Below are positions 1-12,538 of a DNA stretch of 64,000 nt, in pieces. Under the pieces are notes generated by a model. It ran no database searches and was not told the origin of the DNA. It saw only the letters and a list, made by a program, of their open reading frames with translations. A program made the position numbers and the translations under genes. The stretch's first letter is position 1; the number at the start of each line of letters is the position of its first letter. The stretch is from Glandiceps talaboti (taxonomy: Eukaryota > Hemichordata > Enteropneusta > Spengelidae): NCBI RefSeq assembly GCF_964340395.1, contig NC_135565.1:22410209-22474208 (forward strand). The letters are read 5' to 3'.

Positions 1-664
1 CAACCCTGGGTGGGGGTTTATGAAATATCACATCTTTACTTCACAGATCAAACAATAGAAATACCAGCTGTGAAGTCTAAATCTATAAATAGCTATAAAT
101 GCACCATTCATTCTTAGTGAGTGTATATACAGTAATCAATACATACATCAATTGATGTCTGAAATACAATAAACCAAGGTGTTACACTGCTAAACATGAT
201 TGATGGTAATCAATTTATGAGGAAGAAGGAGGGGGGGGGGGGGAGGCATTAAGAGGGGCAAATTTTTCATGTTTCATCCTTTGAAAGTTTATAAGCCTGT
301 CTGTATAATTCTATGCATAACAGCAAATTATTCACTTCAAAATGTGGAAAAAACTATAAATTTTATAGTGGCCATATGGATGAGGATTGGGGTATTCATT
401 TTTGATTTTTAATTCTTAAAACAATTTTATAATAGTTTCCTACTAGAAAAACATTTTTGAGGTAACTGTTCTTTTTATCTGAAAATAAGAAGTCTCAATT
501 TTTCATTTGTGTTCTTGAAATTTATCATTCAATATTGAATGATTTTCAGACAAGTTCTTTAATATTATAGGCAGCTATTGTCTGAATAATCTTCAGCCGG
601 AATGAGCTGCATTGTTGTGACAGCGGAATGAATCACACGACAGGCATCCCCCCTCCTCTGTCAG
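1..664. other. Intergenic, A+T-rich, no gene seen
   Basis: No convincing coding exon was seen. A G-run lies at about 228-243. A single arm of a dispersed inverted repeat (start TGGCCATATGGATGAGGATT) lies at about 368-430; fuller copies are at 3211-3533 and 53770-54036. Confidence 0.5.
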
Positions 665-851
665 CCCAGCTCTTGGCAGCATGATGCCATTGTGTGGTAT
701 TCATTGTGCAAGGACAAAGGTCAACTTTATCTACAAATAGAAAGGTCTCACGGCTGTTGTTCCAATATAGGACATATATTGTACTTCAACTCTACACGTA
801 TAGCTGTAGACGGTTTGACACTGCACTGCAAGCACACAGTCAATCTCACAG
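665..851 (+). CDS. Possible internal exon of an unrecognised gene
   Basis: The stretch is open from a good acceptor (pyrimidine-rich, ending CTCTGTCAG) to a good donor (CTCACAG|GTAAGT), that is 62 codons plus one base, starting in phase 0. The peptide begins PSSWQHDAIVWYSL and is fairly rich in cysteine, with an N-glycosylation-type NST near the middle and NLT near the end, so it could belong to a secreted or extracellular protein. I do not recognise the family. No downstream exon of matching phase was found, so it may be a chance ORF or a decayed exon. Splice sites and codon mix are seen; coding status is inferred. Confidence 0.3.
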
Positions 852-2301
852 GTAAGTCATACCAAATAAGTAAAACATTTAGAATCAGTACATAATCACT
901 AACTTTCAGTAAGCGTTTACAGGATTACTTTCAATTGTGGGTTTAATTCAAATCCATTGAACAAACATCAAAAATTCTGAATTTATTAAAATGGGCTATT
1001 CCTGAAATGACTGTCACAAAATGATTACCTGTAATCAGTAAACTTTGGATCTTGTCTAAAAAGTTACAAAAAACAGTGTGCCCCTCTAATACGAGGCAAA
1101 ATTTTATGTTCTAGATTAAATTTTAAAAAAATGGATTTTCTTACAAGTCATCACATATATGTAGTATTAAATATAGGATATAAACCTTTGGTGTGTCACT
1201 AAAATTATATTGAGCGTCTGTCAGTGATTTGTAAAATATTTTAAACGGTACTGTTGTTTTAAAAATGTTGTAATGTTGCAAATTTACTAGCTTATGGTCC
1301 ACAAAATGTGTAATAGTTTTATGTTAACGTTTAATTAAAGTTCTGATGGCAATGATGTTGTCATGGTTACCAGGGAAATTCTATTGTTTGGAATGATGAC
1401 TCTAGGGGTCTAATCATTCATCAACAGTTTCTTGTGAAGGACAGTCATGTGATTACAAGTGTCATAGGTAAACTCTAGTCTACATGTATTTTACTCCAAG
1501 GCACTTTTACGGATTCCAACCAGACCTACTACACCTCATTTGAGAACCAATGTAAGTTATATAGATTTTTGAATCTCTGTTTTAGGATTTTAAAACTTCA
1601 CAGACGTAAGGGACTATCGCACAATGTCACACAAGCTCAATAAGCGAACTGCATTCATTTAAAGGGAGGGGTCTGGTGTCAATGAGATTGCTGAACTTCA
1701 TTTTCACACTTCTATCCACATTTCGATGGAAAACTTTCATTCCTTCAATGATAACAGCTTTTAAATTTACTAATGAGATGTTGATAAGTTGATAGAAATT
1801 TACTTCGAATGTGAGATATATGGTGCTGGGTTTCTGGTAGTATTTTAATGTGTTTACAATCATGTTTTTACATTACATCAATAGTAATGGTGTAGCTGCT
1901 ACAGTTCTCATCATTCACATACAGTTAACATCATAATACAATTCATAGACATGTATAAACGTTTGATCACTTGTGAATATTCATTAGGAGGAGAGGGTTT
2001 TGACCTTAACAAACAGTGATCATTTGTTGAGCTTGTGCGACATAGTTGTGGGATCACCCCTAAAAACATTGTACTGAGTTTGGACCTTGAGATAATTGTC
2101 GTTATGAGGTGATTGTATTATGTACAAAGTTCATAGTAAACTACTATATAACATACAGATGTCACCACAACATTTGAAATTGATTTTAAGGGTGAAAAAC
2201 TAAAATAAGTTCATAATACTGGAGTATTTGAAAACATGTTCAACTCAATTAAGTCTCTGGGCTATTCAAATACTCAACATGTGTTTATAGTCACAAGGAT
2301 T
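852..2301. other. Non-coding stretch, no clear feature
   Basis: Unique-looking A+T-rich DNA. Two short exon-like pieces at about 1374-1467 and 1501-1551 were considered and not accepted (see rejected items). Confidence 0.4.
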
Positions 2302-2457
2302 CACAGTTGTGGTCTGGATACCAACATGGTAAATTGTGTAAATTGTAACGATACTGTATAGGAACTAGACTACCACAGTTGTGGTCCGGATACCAACATG
2401 GTAAATTGTGTAAATTGTAACGATACTGTATAGGAACTAGACTACCACAGTTGTGAC
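2302..2457. repeat. 72-bp tandem duplication
   Basis: Two near-identical 72-bp copies start at 2302 and 2374 (CACAGTTGTGGTCYGGATAC), followed by a stub at about 2446. They differ by about one base, so the duplication looks recent. Confidence 0.85.
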
Positions 2458-2506
2458 ACTGACAAGAGATTATGGCAGGCTATTCATTGTCTTGTAACTA
2501 AAATTA

Positions 2507-2716
2507 TAGACTGTCGGCAGTCATTCTTGTCTTTTTTGCTACATGCATGTTTCATCTAGAACAAAGTCGTCGCCTCGTTCTGTAGCACTAAACTAACGCC
2601 TCCAGCACTCGCTCATCAGTATGCATTTACAGTAATACTCCGGATAAGAGCGAGGCGACGACTTTACTTTTAGATAAAATGTAGCAAAAAAGGCACAAGC
2701 GACTGTCGACAGTCTA
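2507..2716. mobile_element. Palindromic MITE with about 9-bp target duplication
   Basis: A 210-bp foldback element. The left end is TAGACTGTCGGCAGTC and the right end, read inverted, is TAGACTGTCGACAGTC (15 of 16 match). Inverted similarity continues inward, including TTTTTTGCTACAT and AGTCGTCGCCTCG in both arms. Flanks are CTAAAATTA (2498-2506) and CTAAAATTG (2717-2725), an 8 or 9 of 9 direct repeat. There is no ORF. The end sequence and duplication length resemble the element at 16286-16669. 9-bp duplications are typical of Mutator-like elements; that assignment is inferred. Confidence 0.75.
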
Positions 2717-3210
2717 CTAAAATTGCATAACAATTACCAAAAAACACTGAGATACAGATTATGCTAATTTGAAGGTCCAGTTCTGGATAAAATTGAAAAA
2801 CAGTTGTCTGGCATGCAGAGCTATAGAAAATAGCTACAATGTATTTAGTACAGAACCAAAGTATCACTCCTATCTAATCCAGCTAATATTATTCCATTGA
2901 TAAGATAACACATTTAATGAATTCCTACAACTAAGACTGAATCACATTGTTGTCAATCTATCAATGGTACCATGTGTACCATACAAACTTTGAACATAAA
3001 ATGGTGTGATGGTGGTGGTGTGATAGTGGGGGGGGGGGGGGGGGGGGGGGGAGAGAGGTTGCATTATTACACTTTCGCCTGGGTTATATTACATGAGATT
3101 TTGGTTTAGCAATTGCAAATTCCCACAATAGTTTGAATTGGTGGTGAAAGTGTTAATTACAAGTTTCACCAATTAGCTTTTGTCAATTGCCATCTATGAT
3201 AAAACAAACT
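2717..3210. other. Intergenic with a long G-run
   Basis: No gene seen. A run of about 24 G lies at 3028-3051, directly after GGTGGTGGTG-type sequence. Confidence 0.5.
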
Positions 3211-3533
3211 GGCCATATAGATTGGATATGTATTCTTGATTTGTTAATTTATAAACTTTATTTTATCATGGCTTCCTCCTTGAAAAATTAATGTGAAACA
3301 ACATATGCAATAAATGGCAAAAGATTAATAAATGTGTAAAACATTGTTACTGTACGTACATTTGTACAATAACAAACTTTTTATGTATTCTTTAGCTTTT
3401 TGCAATGTATTGAGTTACAAACACAGACTTTCTCAATGTTGTTTCACATTGAATTTTCAAGCAGTAAGCCATGATAAAAATGTTTTATGAAATAAAAATC
3501 CTAAATAAATACCCAATCCTCATCCATATAACC
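3211..3533. mobile_element. Dispersed palindromic repeat (GGCCATATGGAT family)
   Basis: The left end reads GGCCATATAGATTGGATATG. The right end, read inverted, gives a related GG(T/C)TATATGGATGAGGATTGGG. Arms flank an interior containing TGTGAAACAACATATG and its inverted counterpart. A better-preserved copy lies at 53770-54036, a half copy at about 26905-27045 and a single arm near 368. MITE-like and without coding capacity. Confidence 0.65.
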
Positions 3534-4706
3534 ACTTTAAGTGAAAGAGCGTTCACATTGTACATTTTTGTATATTACATTATTTCTCTACAAACAAAGG
3601 CGGGTCTCTTTTGTTTATTTCTAAATTTGAACTTTATTTTTAATTTTACAAATTATTAGGATATTGATAAACTAGAAAGGCCATAGAATCTAGATGATAC
3701 TTTGATAGCCAAAAGACTTAGTTATCTGACTTGATTGTTCTATTGAAAATGTTTTGTTAGGTACAATAACTTACTTGTAAGTTGTAATATCATACATCGT
3801 GAACAGTATCACATCACCTATTGGTAAACATATTTATTGTAGCTATATATACGAATAATAAAATCAAATTGATTTTTGGGTCCGCACCTTAAAGTCGGCA
3901 CCCTCAGCATCAGTCATGATTTCGACCTGTTTCTGTACTGCCTATGGATAATAGGATTAACATGTACAATGTCTAATTATTGGTATTTTACCAATTTTCA
4001 GTGAATATATTGTTTTGTCTGATTGAAAAACTTTACTCCAGTTATAACTAGTACAGTTTTAACATGGTGATAGATTCAAAAACCACCAATCTATCACTCA
4101 AAATTTAAACTTCCCACTACACTACCTACCTACAGATAATATTGACCACTAATTAACAGATACAATGTATTTTTTAAGAAGTACTTGACCAATTTTAGTG
4201 AATATATCTTCGGTTATTTGATGAAAAACAATGTCTCACTTATAGCTGGTACAGGTTTCAGTTGTGAACAAATCATTTTGTGAAATGGTGGTCACCGGAC
4301 CAGTGCCTTAAAAAATCCAGTGGTCCTGCTGAAAGAATTAGTGGTCCAAGGTCCCACAAATGTGAAACATTAAAATCTTACCAATGAATCTGTATATTCA
4401 GACGACTTTTTAACATAGTTATTAACAGTAAGGTACTGGTCCAACAGACCAGACAAGGTAAAATGTGTGTAGTCCGCCCCAAAAAATTGCTAGTCCCGGA
4501 CCCAGGATCAGTGGATTTGTTCACCCTTGCGGTTTAATGTAAGTGAATAACAAACTATGGTATTCCGTAGATGAAACAAAACAACACAGAAACACGTTAT
4601 TCTGAACAGACACATGGTTATTTTAAGTAGAACATTTTAGAATGGCTAATTAACCACTTTATGCTATTGGACATTACAATAACTTGGAATCTAATTCTCT
4701 TGATTG

Positions 4707-4710
<4 letters not shown>
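3534..4710. other. Intergenic with an old local duplication
   Basis: Two diverged direct copies of about 150-190 bp (around 3945-4075 and 4130-4260) share ACCAATTTTMGTGAATATAT and neighbouring text. No gene seen. Confidence 0.45.
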
Positions 4711-4745
<35 letters not shown>

Positions 4746-4746
4746 C

Positions 4747-4813
<67 letters not shown>

Positions 4814-4838
4814 CTGATTGATTGATTGATTTATTGAC

Positions 4839-4893
<55 letters not shown>

Positions 4894-4894
4894 C

Positions 4895-4925
<31 letters not shown>

Positions 4926-4926
4926 G
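4711..4926. repeat. (TGAT)n microsatellite
   Basis: About 54 tetranucleotide units with a few TGAC and TTAT interruptions. It gives a spurious asparagine/glutamine/serine/isoleucine reading frame on the minus strand. Confidence 0.95.
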
Positions 4927-5091
4927 TCATTGAGTCATTGCTCCACTGATACATGTAAGATTAGACTAAAGCTGGGATTGAAACCCTGGCTTTTAATTTC
5001 TATTGATTACATTGATTGAGTTTTATACATTAAATGGTTGACTGAGTTAAGAAGGACCTTGTATAATGTCTATATTGTCTCAGACTAGTCA

Positions 5092-5609
5092 CTAACTGTA
5101 AGACACTGTGAAAATCTCTACCCTTCTCAGACTAACTGTAAGACACTGTGAAAATCTCTACCCTTCTCAGACTAACTGTAAGACACTGTGAAAATATCCA
5201 CCCTTCTCAGACAACAACTGTAAGACACTGTGAAAATCTCCACCCTTCTCAGACTAACTGTAAGACACTGTGAAAATCTCCACCCTTCTCAGACTAAGTG
5301 TAAGACACTGTGAAAATCTCCACCCTTCTCAGACTAACTGTAAGACACTGTGAAAATCTCCACCCTTCTCAGACTAAGTGTAAGACACTGTGAAAATCTC
5401 CACCCTTCTCAGACTAACTGTAAGACACTGTGAAAATCTCCACCCTTCTCAGACTAAGTGTAAGACACTGTGAAAATCTCCACCCTTCTCAGACTAACTG
5501 TAAGACACTGTGAAAATCTCCACCCTTCTCAGACTAACTGTAAGACACTGTGAAAATCTCCACCCTTCTCAGACTAAGTGTAAGACACTGTGAAAATCTC
5601 TACCCTTGT
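5092..5609. repeat. 40-bp minisatellite, about 13 copies
   Basis: The unit starts CTAACTGTAAGACACTGTG and runs 40 bp. Copies are nearly identical, with small changes (CTAACTG/CTAAGTG, TCTCTACC/TCTCCACC). Alternating CTAACTG and CTAAGTG copies from about 5290 on suggest expansion of an 80-bp dimer. Confidence 0.95.
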
Positions 5610-5994
5610 CTATTTTTGTCTACAATCCTTTTGTATTTGAAATAAAAATAGGAGTTGAAGAACACTCACTAAAATAAAGTTATCATACATATTTTGAAAA
5701 ATGTTTTAAAATGTTTTTGTGTACCAAAGGTTTTTGACTTGAATCTATAACTGTATTTACTTGCTGTCATGCACTTACTATTAGGCTTAAAAAAAATGTG
5801 TCGTTCCAATTACATTCAATTTTAAAATATTTAGGGTAAGTAGATTTTTTTTTATTTCGTTATATTTTTTGCGTGTTTTCCATTGTTTTTCAAATGGTCT
5901 CTGTGTTGTTTATTTTTTCCTATCAGATGTACAGCCATTACAGATTGGAAGAATAGTTTTAGATTGTGTTTTTAAGTTGATGTCAGTTTCCGCA

Positions 5995-6130
5995 CCCACT
6001 GTTTCTTGCAAGACTTCACATTTTCACGATTTTATTATTATTTTTCTTGAATACATAAAAAAAAGTTTAGGGTCGGCGTGAAAAACTAGGTGGGGTCGGG
6101 TAACTGGAACCAAACAACTTGTTTTATTTG
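5995..6130. repeat. Dispersed repeat, second copy at 43425-43565
   Basis: Both copies share TTTCCGCAYCCACT, GACTTCACA, AGGGTCGGCGTGAAAAACTA and GGTCGGGTAACYGGAAC in the same order and strand, about 80% identical by eye. It is probably part of an interspersed element of unknown type. Confidence 0.7.
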
Positions 6131-6779
6131 GCCTTATCATAGGTATCTCTTGTCAACATACAACATTTTTGAAACACCAAGTCATGTGACCAACCCAGAA
6201 CATCCGATTGGTGAACAAATCCACAGATGTGGACAAAACTTCAGTTTTGACTTCACTAAATATTAACTGTGAAGTGTTTCTATGGTGATAAAGTAACCTA
6301 CACCGATGGGCTTGTACCAATACCAGGTATCATTTGTCAAAATAATTGTGACTTCTCTTTTGTAACAATAGCAGGGTGACTTGAAATACCAAATATCAAT
6401 ACACAGTTTTATGACTAACTTCTGCATTTCCATCTCTATAGCTATCACATTCAAACTCAGTGTTCAATAACTTTGAAGAACTAGAAGAAAAAAAATTATT
6501 GATATGGTTTATTACATCTCCAATATATACCTATTTTTTGTCAAAGTTCACTTTTGCTAATTTAATATACCTGGGTTGAAATAGAATGAACATTTTCTTG
6601 TCTGGTAGAGTTATAGAAAAAGTTGGCCAATAACAAAACAAAACTATACAGTATACAAATGTGTTAAGAGACTACCAATGTGTGAGGGTGCCCACCACGA
6701 CATATATGTACCTTACAGTTACAAAATAGTTGACACTGGGATAATCGATTAATCCTTCAGAAAGCGCCACACAAACTTC

Positions 6780-6819
<40 letters not shown>

Positions 6820-7700
6820 GATTAAAGGGGTACATGCTGAGTATATATGTATTTGGAGGATGGTTATTTAGGGTGTAATTTTTTCTGCAAAGTATTCTAC
6901 TTACTGATGTATGCTTAGCCATTACTTGCAACTATACTAAACTCAAACCTGGCATTACGATATAATTTATAAACAATCCAATGACATTTATTATAAGTAT
7001 CAACAACAGTACAGAAACTCCCTACTATGCAAACCAATAGATATAAGAAAGCTTAGAACACAAATTGTAATTTCATAGAAACCATGCAGCAACTTTAACA
7101 ACATACAAGAATAATTTAAACAGATTTTTTGTAAGTATTTTCACTGGAGTACAAAGCTTATAAATTGAAGATTGCGTCAAAGTGACATATGTGAACTTAT
7201 CCACTACACAGTGCTCAGTACAGGACATACCAAACAACCACAGCCAGTCCTCTAGAATTACAAGAGTCTGACACTAAGTATACAGAATTGTCACATCTCA
7301 ATTGTAGATGACATGTATCCTGCAAAAGTCTTATGTAGAAAGTTGTGGCTGTGGTATCAATGACAAATATTTGGTACCTAAGCTGATATGATATCTGACA
7401 CTTGTGGGTATTTATTGCATTTATGCCAGTACTGGTTGATCTTTGACATGCAAAAACAAATATGAATATTTAATATATATCACCATCATATATTTACCCA
7501 AGGCCATACACCTCTCATGTATTTTATAACATAATTTATCTAATTTCAATATTGATTTATTTTCGCATCAGCAAATTGAATAAACTGGTGAATGTTATAA
7601 TTACATTAAACAAATGCCACCAAACACCATTAGCGTCAATGACATAAGTAAACAGCATTTATTTGTAGTTATTATTTGTTGATATGGCAACTGACTGGAG
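6131..7700. other. Intergenic, short repeats only
   Basis: Holds a (GTT)13 run at 6781-6820 and, at about 6676-6722, a fragment of a repeat with GTGTGAGGGTGCCC also found at 18966-19067 and 26141-26243. No gene seen. Confidence 0.5.
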
Positions 7701-9500
7701 TTCACACGAATTCTTTACATACATTCGGTGAATATTTCACGAAGACGTGATCGTCCAGACATCTAATTAATGGAAATATGTTAAACACGTTGCTCACGCT
7801 ACTATAAGACGCGTTTCTGCGTTAGAAATCGTTCGACAATGTTCGGCAACAACAAAACCCGCGTGTTTGATGCACCAAGTTGTGACAAGAAAGCTGTCTG
7901 AAATGCAAGCATTGCATTGTGTAAAATGTTCAACCCCTCAACCTTTGAATACACTTTGTTGAACTCGAAGCTTTGGGGCGCGATTCAAGTTTCGTACATT
8001 GTCACGACGGCTTCTTCCCTTTGTGATCTGACCTACATATATTACGTGGCCTTCGTGGTTACTGTACCCACACATGCACTATACGTGGTAATTGGATATT
8101 TCACACGAAGTGATACGCTATGCGTGATAATTAACTTGATAACACACATTTATTGTGTCTCATAATAGTTTAACACTCTAGTCTTGTGCATGTATCATAT
8201 ATAAATATATAATGAGATCCCGTCCCAAAGTACACCTGATAAAACCGTGGATGTATAACTTACCCGCTAAATACAGGTTCTTGCCAGATGGTCGCTTAGG
8301 TATTTTTTAACTTGTCAGCTGGGGTCACATCAGCCGGTGATGGAAGTCACAAGTCGTTGCTATCTTCATGGTTGCTGTACATATTGGGCCATGTGGGTTA
8401 ATATTGCACTCCAATCAACAAAGCTGTCTGACACACAAAAACAAACACGTATGTAAGAGACAATTCGATTGGCCAATCGTCCCATAGCCATGCTGGGTTA
8501 GGACTCTTCCATTTTTTTATTGGAGGGAAACAACTTTCGATTTTACTAGAGGGACAGTAAGAGTAAATATAATTCGGTGTTTGTTACGCTTTACTCTGGA
8601 AGTGTCTTTTAATCAAAATGCAAAGATAATTTGAAATTATTCAAAGCGACATCTAAATTGAAATCTATTTATTTTCATCTGGAATGAAATTTATTGTTTC
8701 GTCAACACGTGCCGTGCATGTAAACCCTATAATTACCCACCGATATTCATCATGACCCAATTCAAAGAGCATGCAGGCAATTCATCGCAACCCTTGAACC
8801 ACATTGAAAGCTGTCAATTTGGATAAATTACTTGTAATAATTTTTCTGCCAGTGTAAAATATATGAGTTCCCGAAGTCACGCTTTACTCGCAGGCATTTC
8901 ACCGCTTAGTGCTTAGGCAATCAACAATATATTTGGCATTCGGAAAGGTAAGCATCACCGTGTTTCATTTTTGTTTCACACGGGTCCATAGACATTAGGT
9001 ATTCTCCGCATCCCCGCTGTTTAAATAATTCAGTGACCCACTTCTGCATGTACCTATGTGAATAAGAACGACATCAGCTGCATTGATAGTACGTAATAAT
9101 TGCAGTGATAATGGTATTCGTACCATCATCTTGTATAATTTGACCTCGAAGGCTGTACATTTTTCATCGATTTTTACATAGTCCACAGTTTTTGTTAGTA
9201 CAGTACTGTATCCCATGTACACTATATACCTTTTCTTGTTCAGAATCACTTAGTCGAATATGTAGCAGTTTCGATTTCTAATTTCTGTGACGATTCGAGG
9301 AGTTTTCCTTCGTTTTCGCAACAAAATTCCGATTAGCTTGGAAAACTGAAACTGTTATATATGATATGTATATATATATATATATCTATATATATGTGTG
9401 TGTGTCTGTGTGTGTGTGTATGGGTAATCGAAGGTCGTGAAACAAACCTATCCATGTCAAACGTAATGTCTTCTTTGTTGTTTGCTTGCTGTTTGTAAAG
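7701..9500. promoter_or_regulatory. CpG-containing stretch, possible ELOVL 5' region
   Basis: CpG is clearly more frequent here than in the flanking A+T-rich DNA (for example ACGCGTTTCTGCG near 7810 and a paired CCAAT/ATTGG motif in GATTGGCCAATCG near 8468). The first coding exon of the elongase at 12539 is preceded by a splice acceptor (GTCTTTTCAG at 12501-12510), so an upstream untranslated exon must exist, and this stretch is a reasonable place for it. I cannot name a start site. A TA/TG microsatellite lies at 9368-9420. Confidence 0.25.
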
Positions 9501-11449
9501 TGTACGATGTATCTGTACGGATAAATGTTTAATGACATGTGACCGGTTATGAAAAACGTGATTGCACTTGTAGGATTTCGTCAGTATTTCAATTCAGTTA
9601 TTTATTTTTTTCACAAATGGTTGTTCCAACTGTGTATGGGGAACTTCACCGGGTCGCTACAGAACAGAATAACTACTCTAAAACACATCGTGTTAAAATG
9701 CTAAGATTCTGTACACCAATCGTAAGGTTCAACATGCCCGCCATTTATAGTTGTCTTGGCAACGGCACTTATATTTATTTACAGTGTAGAAAGTAACATT
9801 GAGGACATGTGCTACGACGTGTCTGAGACCATTGTCTATACTATGTAGTAAAGTGTTGAATACTTACTACAGCAAACATGTCACCTGATGACATCTGTGC
9901 TGTACTTTGTATTGTTAAGAGTAAACATCTGATCACCGAACAATAGGTGCCCCATTGTGATAGAATATGCCAACAGTTAATCACTTTAAATTAGCCATCA
10001 AGTTCACTACCAAGGTAATTATAGCAGGTCACCTTGGCATACACCATGACACAGAAATATGATACTTGTATTAATTGATCTACAAATAAAGGATGTATGT
10101 TTAGCAGTTTTGTAAATTTATGTAACAATTTTATTAATGAGTTAATAATTGCTTAATTAATACATAGTCTTATCAATATCCCATTTTACCACTGTCCAGT
10201 ATATGTTAACTTGCTAGAATCATAGGGTTACTGATAATGAAATTCCTGTAAAAATGACACTCCTAGATTCTGAAAACAGTGTATGTTTCTTCCTTCTCAT
10301 TGTACATGCTTACACTGAATTCTACCACACCCTGACTTTGAACTCTTTACTCAGTGTGTAATCTAAACTGAATTACTCTTACCAATCATTTATTTAGATT
10401 TAGTCGAAACCTCTTTTAATCATTTTAAATCATTATAACGTTGCCATTTTTTTAACTGCAATTTTTTTTTTTTTTACAGCCATACTTGTAATTGCAGTAG
10501 CTTTTGATTTATTTCAAATGTGAAGCGCCTATGAGCACTGTCGTGGATATATGGCGTTATATAAATGTTTATTATTATTTATTATTATATTATTATTTAC
10601 CATTCTATTCATTGTTGGAACAAGTTATAATGCATATTTTGTGACGTTTTAATACTGGTAGGTAAAATCTCTATGTCTGATGTCAATCTTTAGGTATAGT
10701 ATTTTAACAGCGAAGTTATCAATAAATAATATACTAGGGCACATAGTATCTAGCCAGAGATGAACAACCCGCATTTTAGTTAGGATTTACACCACAATTG
10801 TAGACCATGGTATCAAAGTCAATGCTAACTGTACCACATCTGCCTCCTAAATTACTCCAAACTTAGAGTGTTTTTTTTTTACTAATTTGGGTAAAATTCA
10901 CCCAAGCTTATCAGTTATTTTCCCACCAAACTTATTCTACAGGGTATGAAAATAAATACAATAGGTTTACCAGACTTGCCTCCTCAATTACTTGGTTTCC
11001 AAAACTTAGTGTTGTTTTATTACTAAAGTGCATCAAAAATCTACCCAAGTTGACTTGCTATTTCAACAACATTCACACCACAATTATAATGCCATACCCA
11101 AGTTGACAGACTATTTCAACAGCATTCACACCACAATTATAATGCTGTACATGGTATGGAAATCTACCAGTTGTCCCTCCTCTGTTACTGTATTCTCAAA
11201 CCTTAAATCAAAAACCACTTGTTTTTTGACCATTCTAATCAAATCTTTCAAAGTCCACTTGTAGACTAAATGATAGTGTCACAAAAACTATGTCATTACC
11301 TAGTTACAAACATACTTAAAATGACCTTAATACATGTCAGGGACATTGGGTCAAATTAAGGCATGGCATTTATCATCTAGCTATCTACAAGCATAATTTA
11401 ATATAATATAGATTTGTGATTTGAAATATTAAATCTACAAATTGTTGAC
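9501..11449. other. Intergenic, minor repeats
   Basis: No gene seen. At 10490-10600 a conserved 3' tail of a SINE or LINE is recognisable (GTGAAGCGCC, then GGCGTTATATAAATG, then an ATT-rich tail). Two copies of a roughly 54-bp piece with TATTTCAACA and CACACCACAATTATAATGC lie at about 11042-11145. Confidence 0.5.
10490..10600 (+). mobile_element. SINE/LINE 3' tail with (ATT)n
   Basis: GTGAAGCGCCTATGAGCAC followed by GGCGTTATATAAATGTTTA and then TTATT repeats is the form of the conserved 3' end shared by many L2/CR1-like LINEs and the SINEs they mobilise. The body of the element is not recognisable. Confidence 0.6.
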
Positions 11450-11843
11450 AATTCTCGCTATCTGCAATACAATATGCATCGCTAAGGAGTCAAATGGAAC
11501 ACAGTCTCGCGACCGCGCTTGCATTTGTCGACACCTACACTTCTGGTCGCCTATGTCAATACACGTGAATGTTTCTTCCAAACAGTTTAATTTGTAAGAA
11601 ATAAGATAAACGCAAGTTTTAAACTCATATAATTATGGAGGTGGGAAATTTAAATATGTACAGTATCTTTCCAGAGCAAAATTACAAGAGATGTCTACAA
11701 CTGAAAATGGGAAAGAAACATTCCTGTGTATAAGCATAGCCGACCGGAAGTGTAGTTGTCGACATTAGAACACGTTGTCATGCGACTTCGTTCCATTTGA
11801 CTCCACAGTGATGTGTAGAATTGTATTGCAGGTAGCGAGAATT
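11450..11843. mobile_element. Palindromic MITE, about 394 bp
   Basis: Left end AATTCTCGCTATCTGCAATA; right end, read inverted, AATTCTCGCTACCTGCAATA. Further inverted matches include GGAGTCAAATGGAAC and CTACACTTCYGGTCG. No target duplication can be read with confidence. No ORF. Confidence 0.75.
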
Positions 11844-12538
11844 ATATGCATGTGTGTTTTCTTGACTGCCATCTTGTGTTAATACAGCAATGTAATATTA
11901 GGTTTGCCACAAAATTATGTCCTTGAATCAGTTATTTTGAGTTTGACAGATCTCATAGTTATTAATAATAATGATTTTATGTGCATCAGTTAGTAAAATA
12001 ACATGTTATATTCTATTTGGAGTAAAACAAACACAAAATTGACAAAATTGTTGAGACTCATGTCAATTTAATGTCGCTATAACTCATACTATATCACAAT
12101 ACAAGTTTCAACATGCACACTAAGTAACTTTTGATTATTTTTTACCCTTTCAAATCAAAGAGATTTTGATGGGGTACAAACTTGTTGTATGTCTCATGAT
12201 TTCTTTTATTCTGCCCTGTCCATGTGCCAATATGTTTACCATAACAATGTAACAACAGCAACATATGAACAATTGAACCATAATAAGATTGACCACATAT
12301 CACTGAATTACCTTAAGCTTATGTTGTTGTTCAGTGCTGTCTTTTTTTTTATAGGGTCAGGCTTTGTCTGGGTCAAGGTCTTTAACTCATTGTATACACA
12401 TTTGGGTCATAAACACCCAGGTTTTTTGGGCTAATGAATGAAGTTCGTTTATTGAGCTTGTGTGACATTGTGAGATTGTCTTTTAAGACTTCATTGTCAT
12501 GTCTTTTCAGGTTTTGAAACATCACAGAGATCAGCAAG
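11844..12538. other. DNA upstream of the ELOVL coding start
   Basis: No coding exon seen. The last bases contain the acceptor GTCTTTTCAG and 28 bp of 5' untranslated exon (12511-12538) before the start codon. Confidence 0.5.

Noticed and set aside
1374-1551. Two exon-like pieces (1374-1467, encoding NSIVWNDDSRG; 1501-1551, encoding TFTDSNQTYY)
   Set aside because: The intervening 'intron' would be only 33 bp, and the phase does not match the candidate exon at 665-851. Kept as a curiosity only.
4691-4954. Asn/Gln/Ser/Ile-rich ORF
   Set aside because: (TGAT)n microsatellite.
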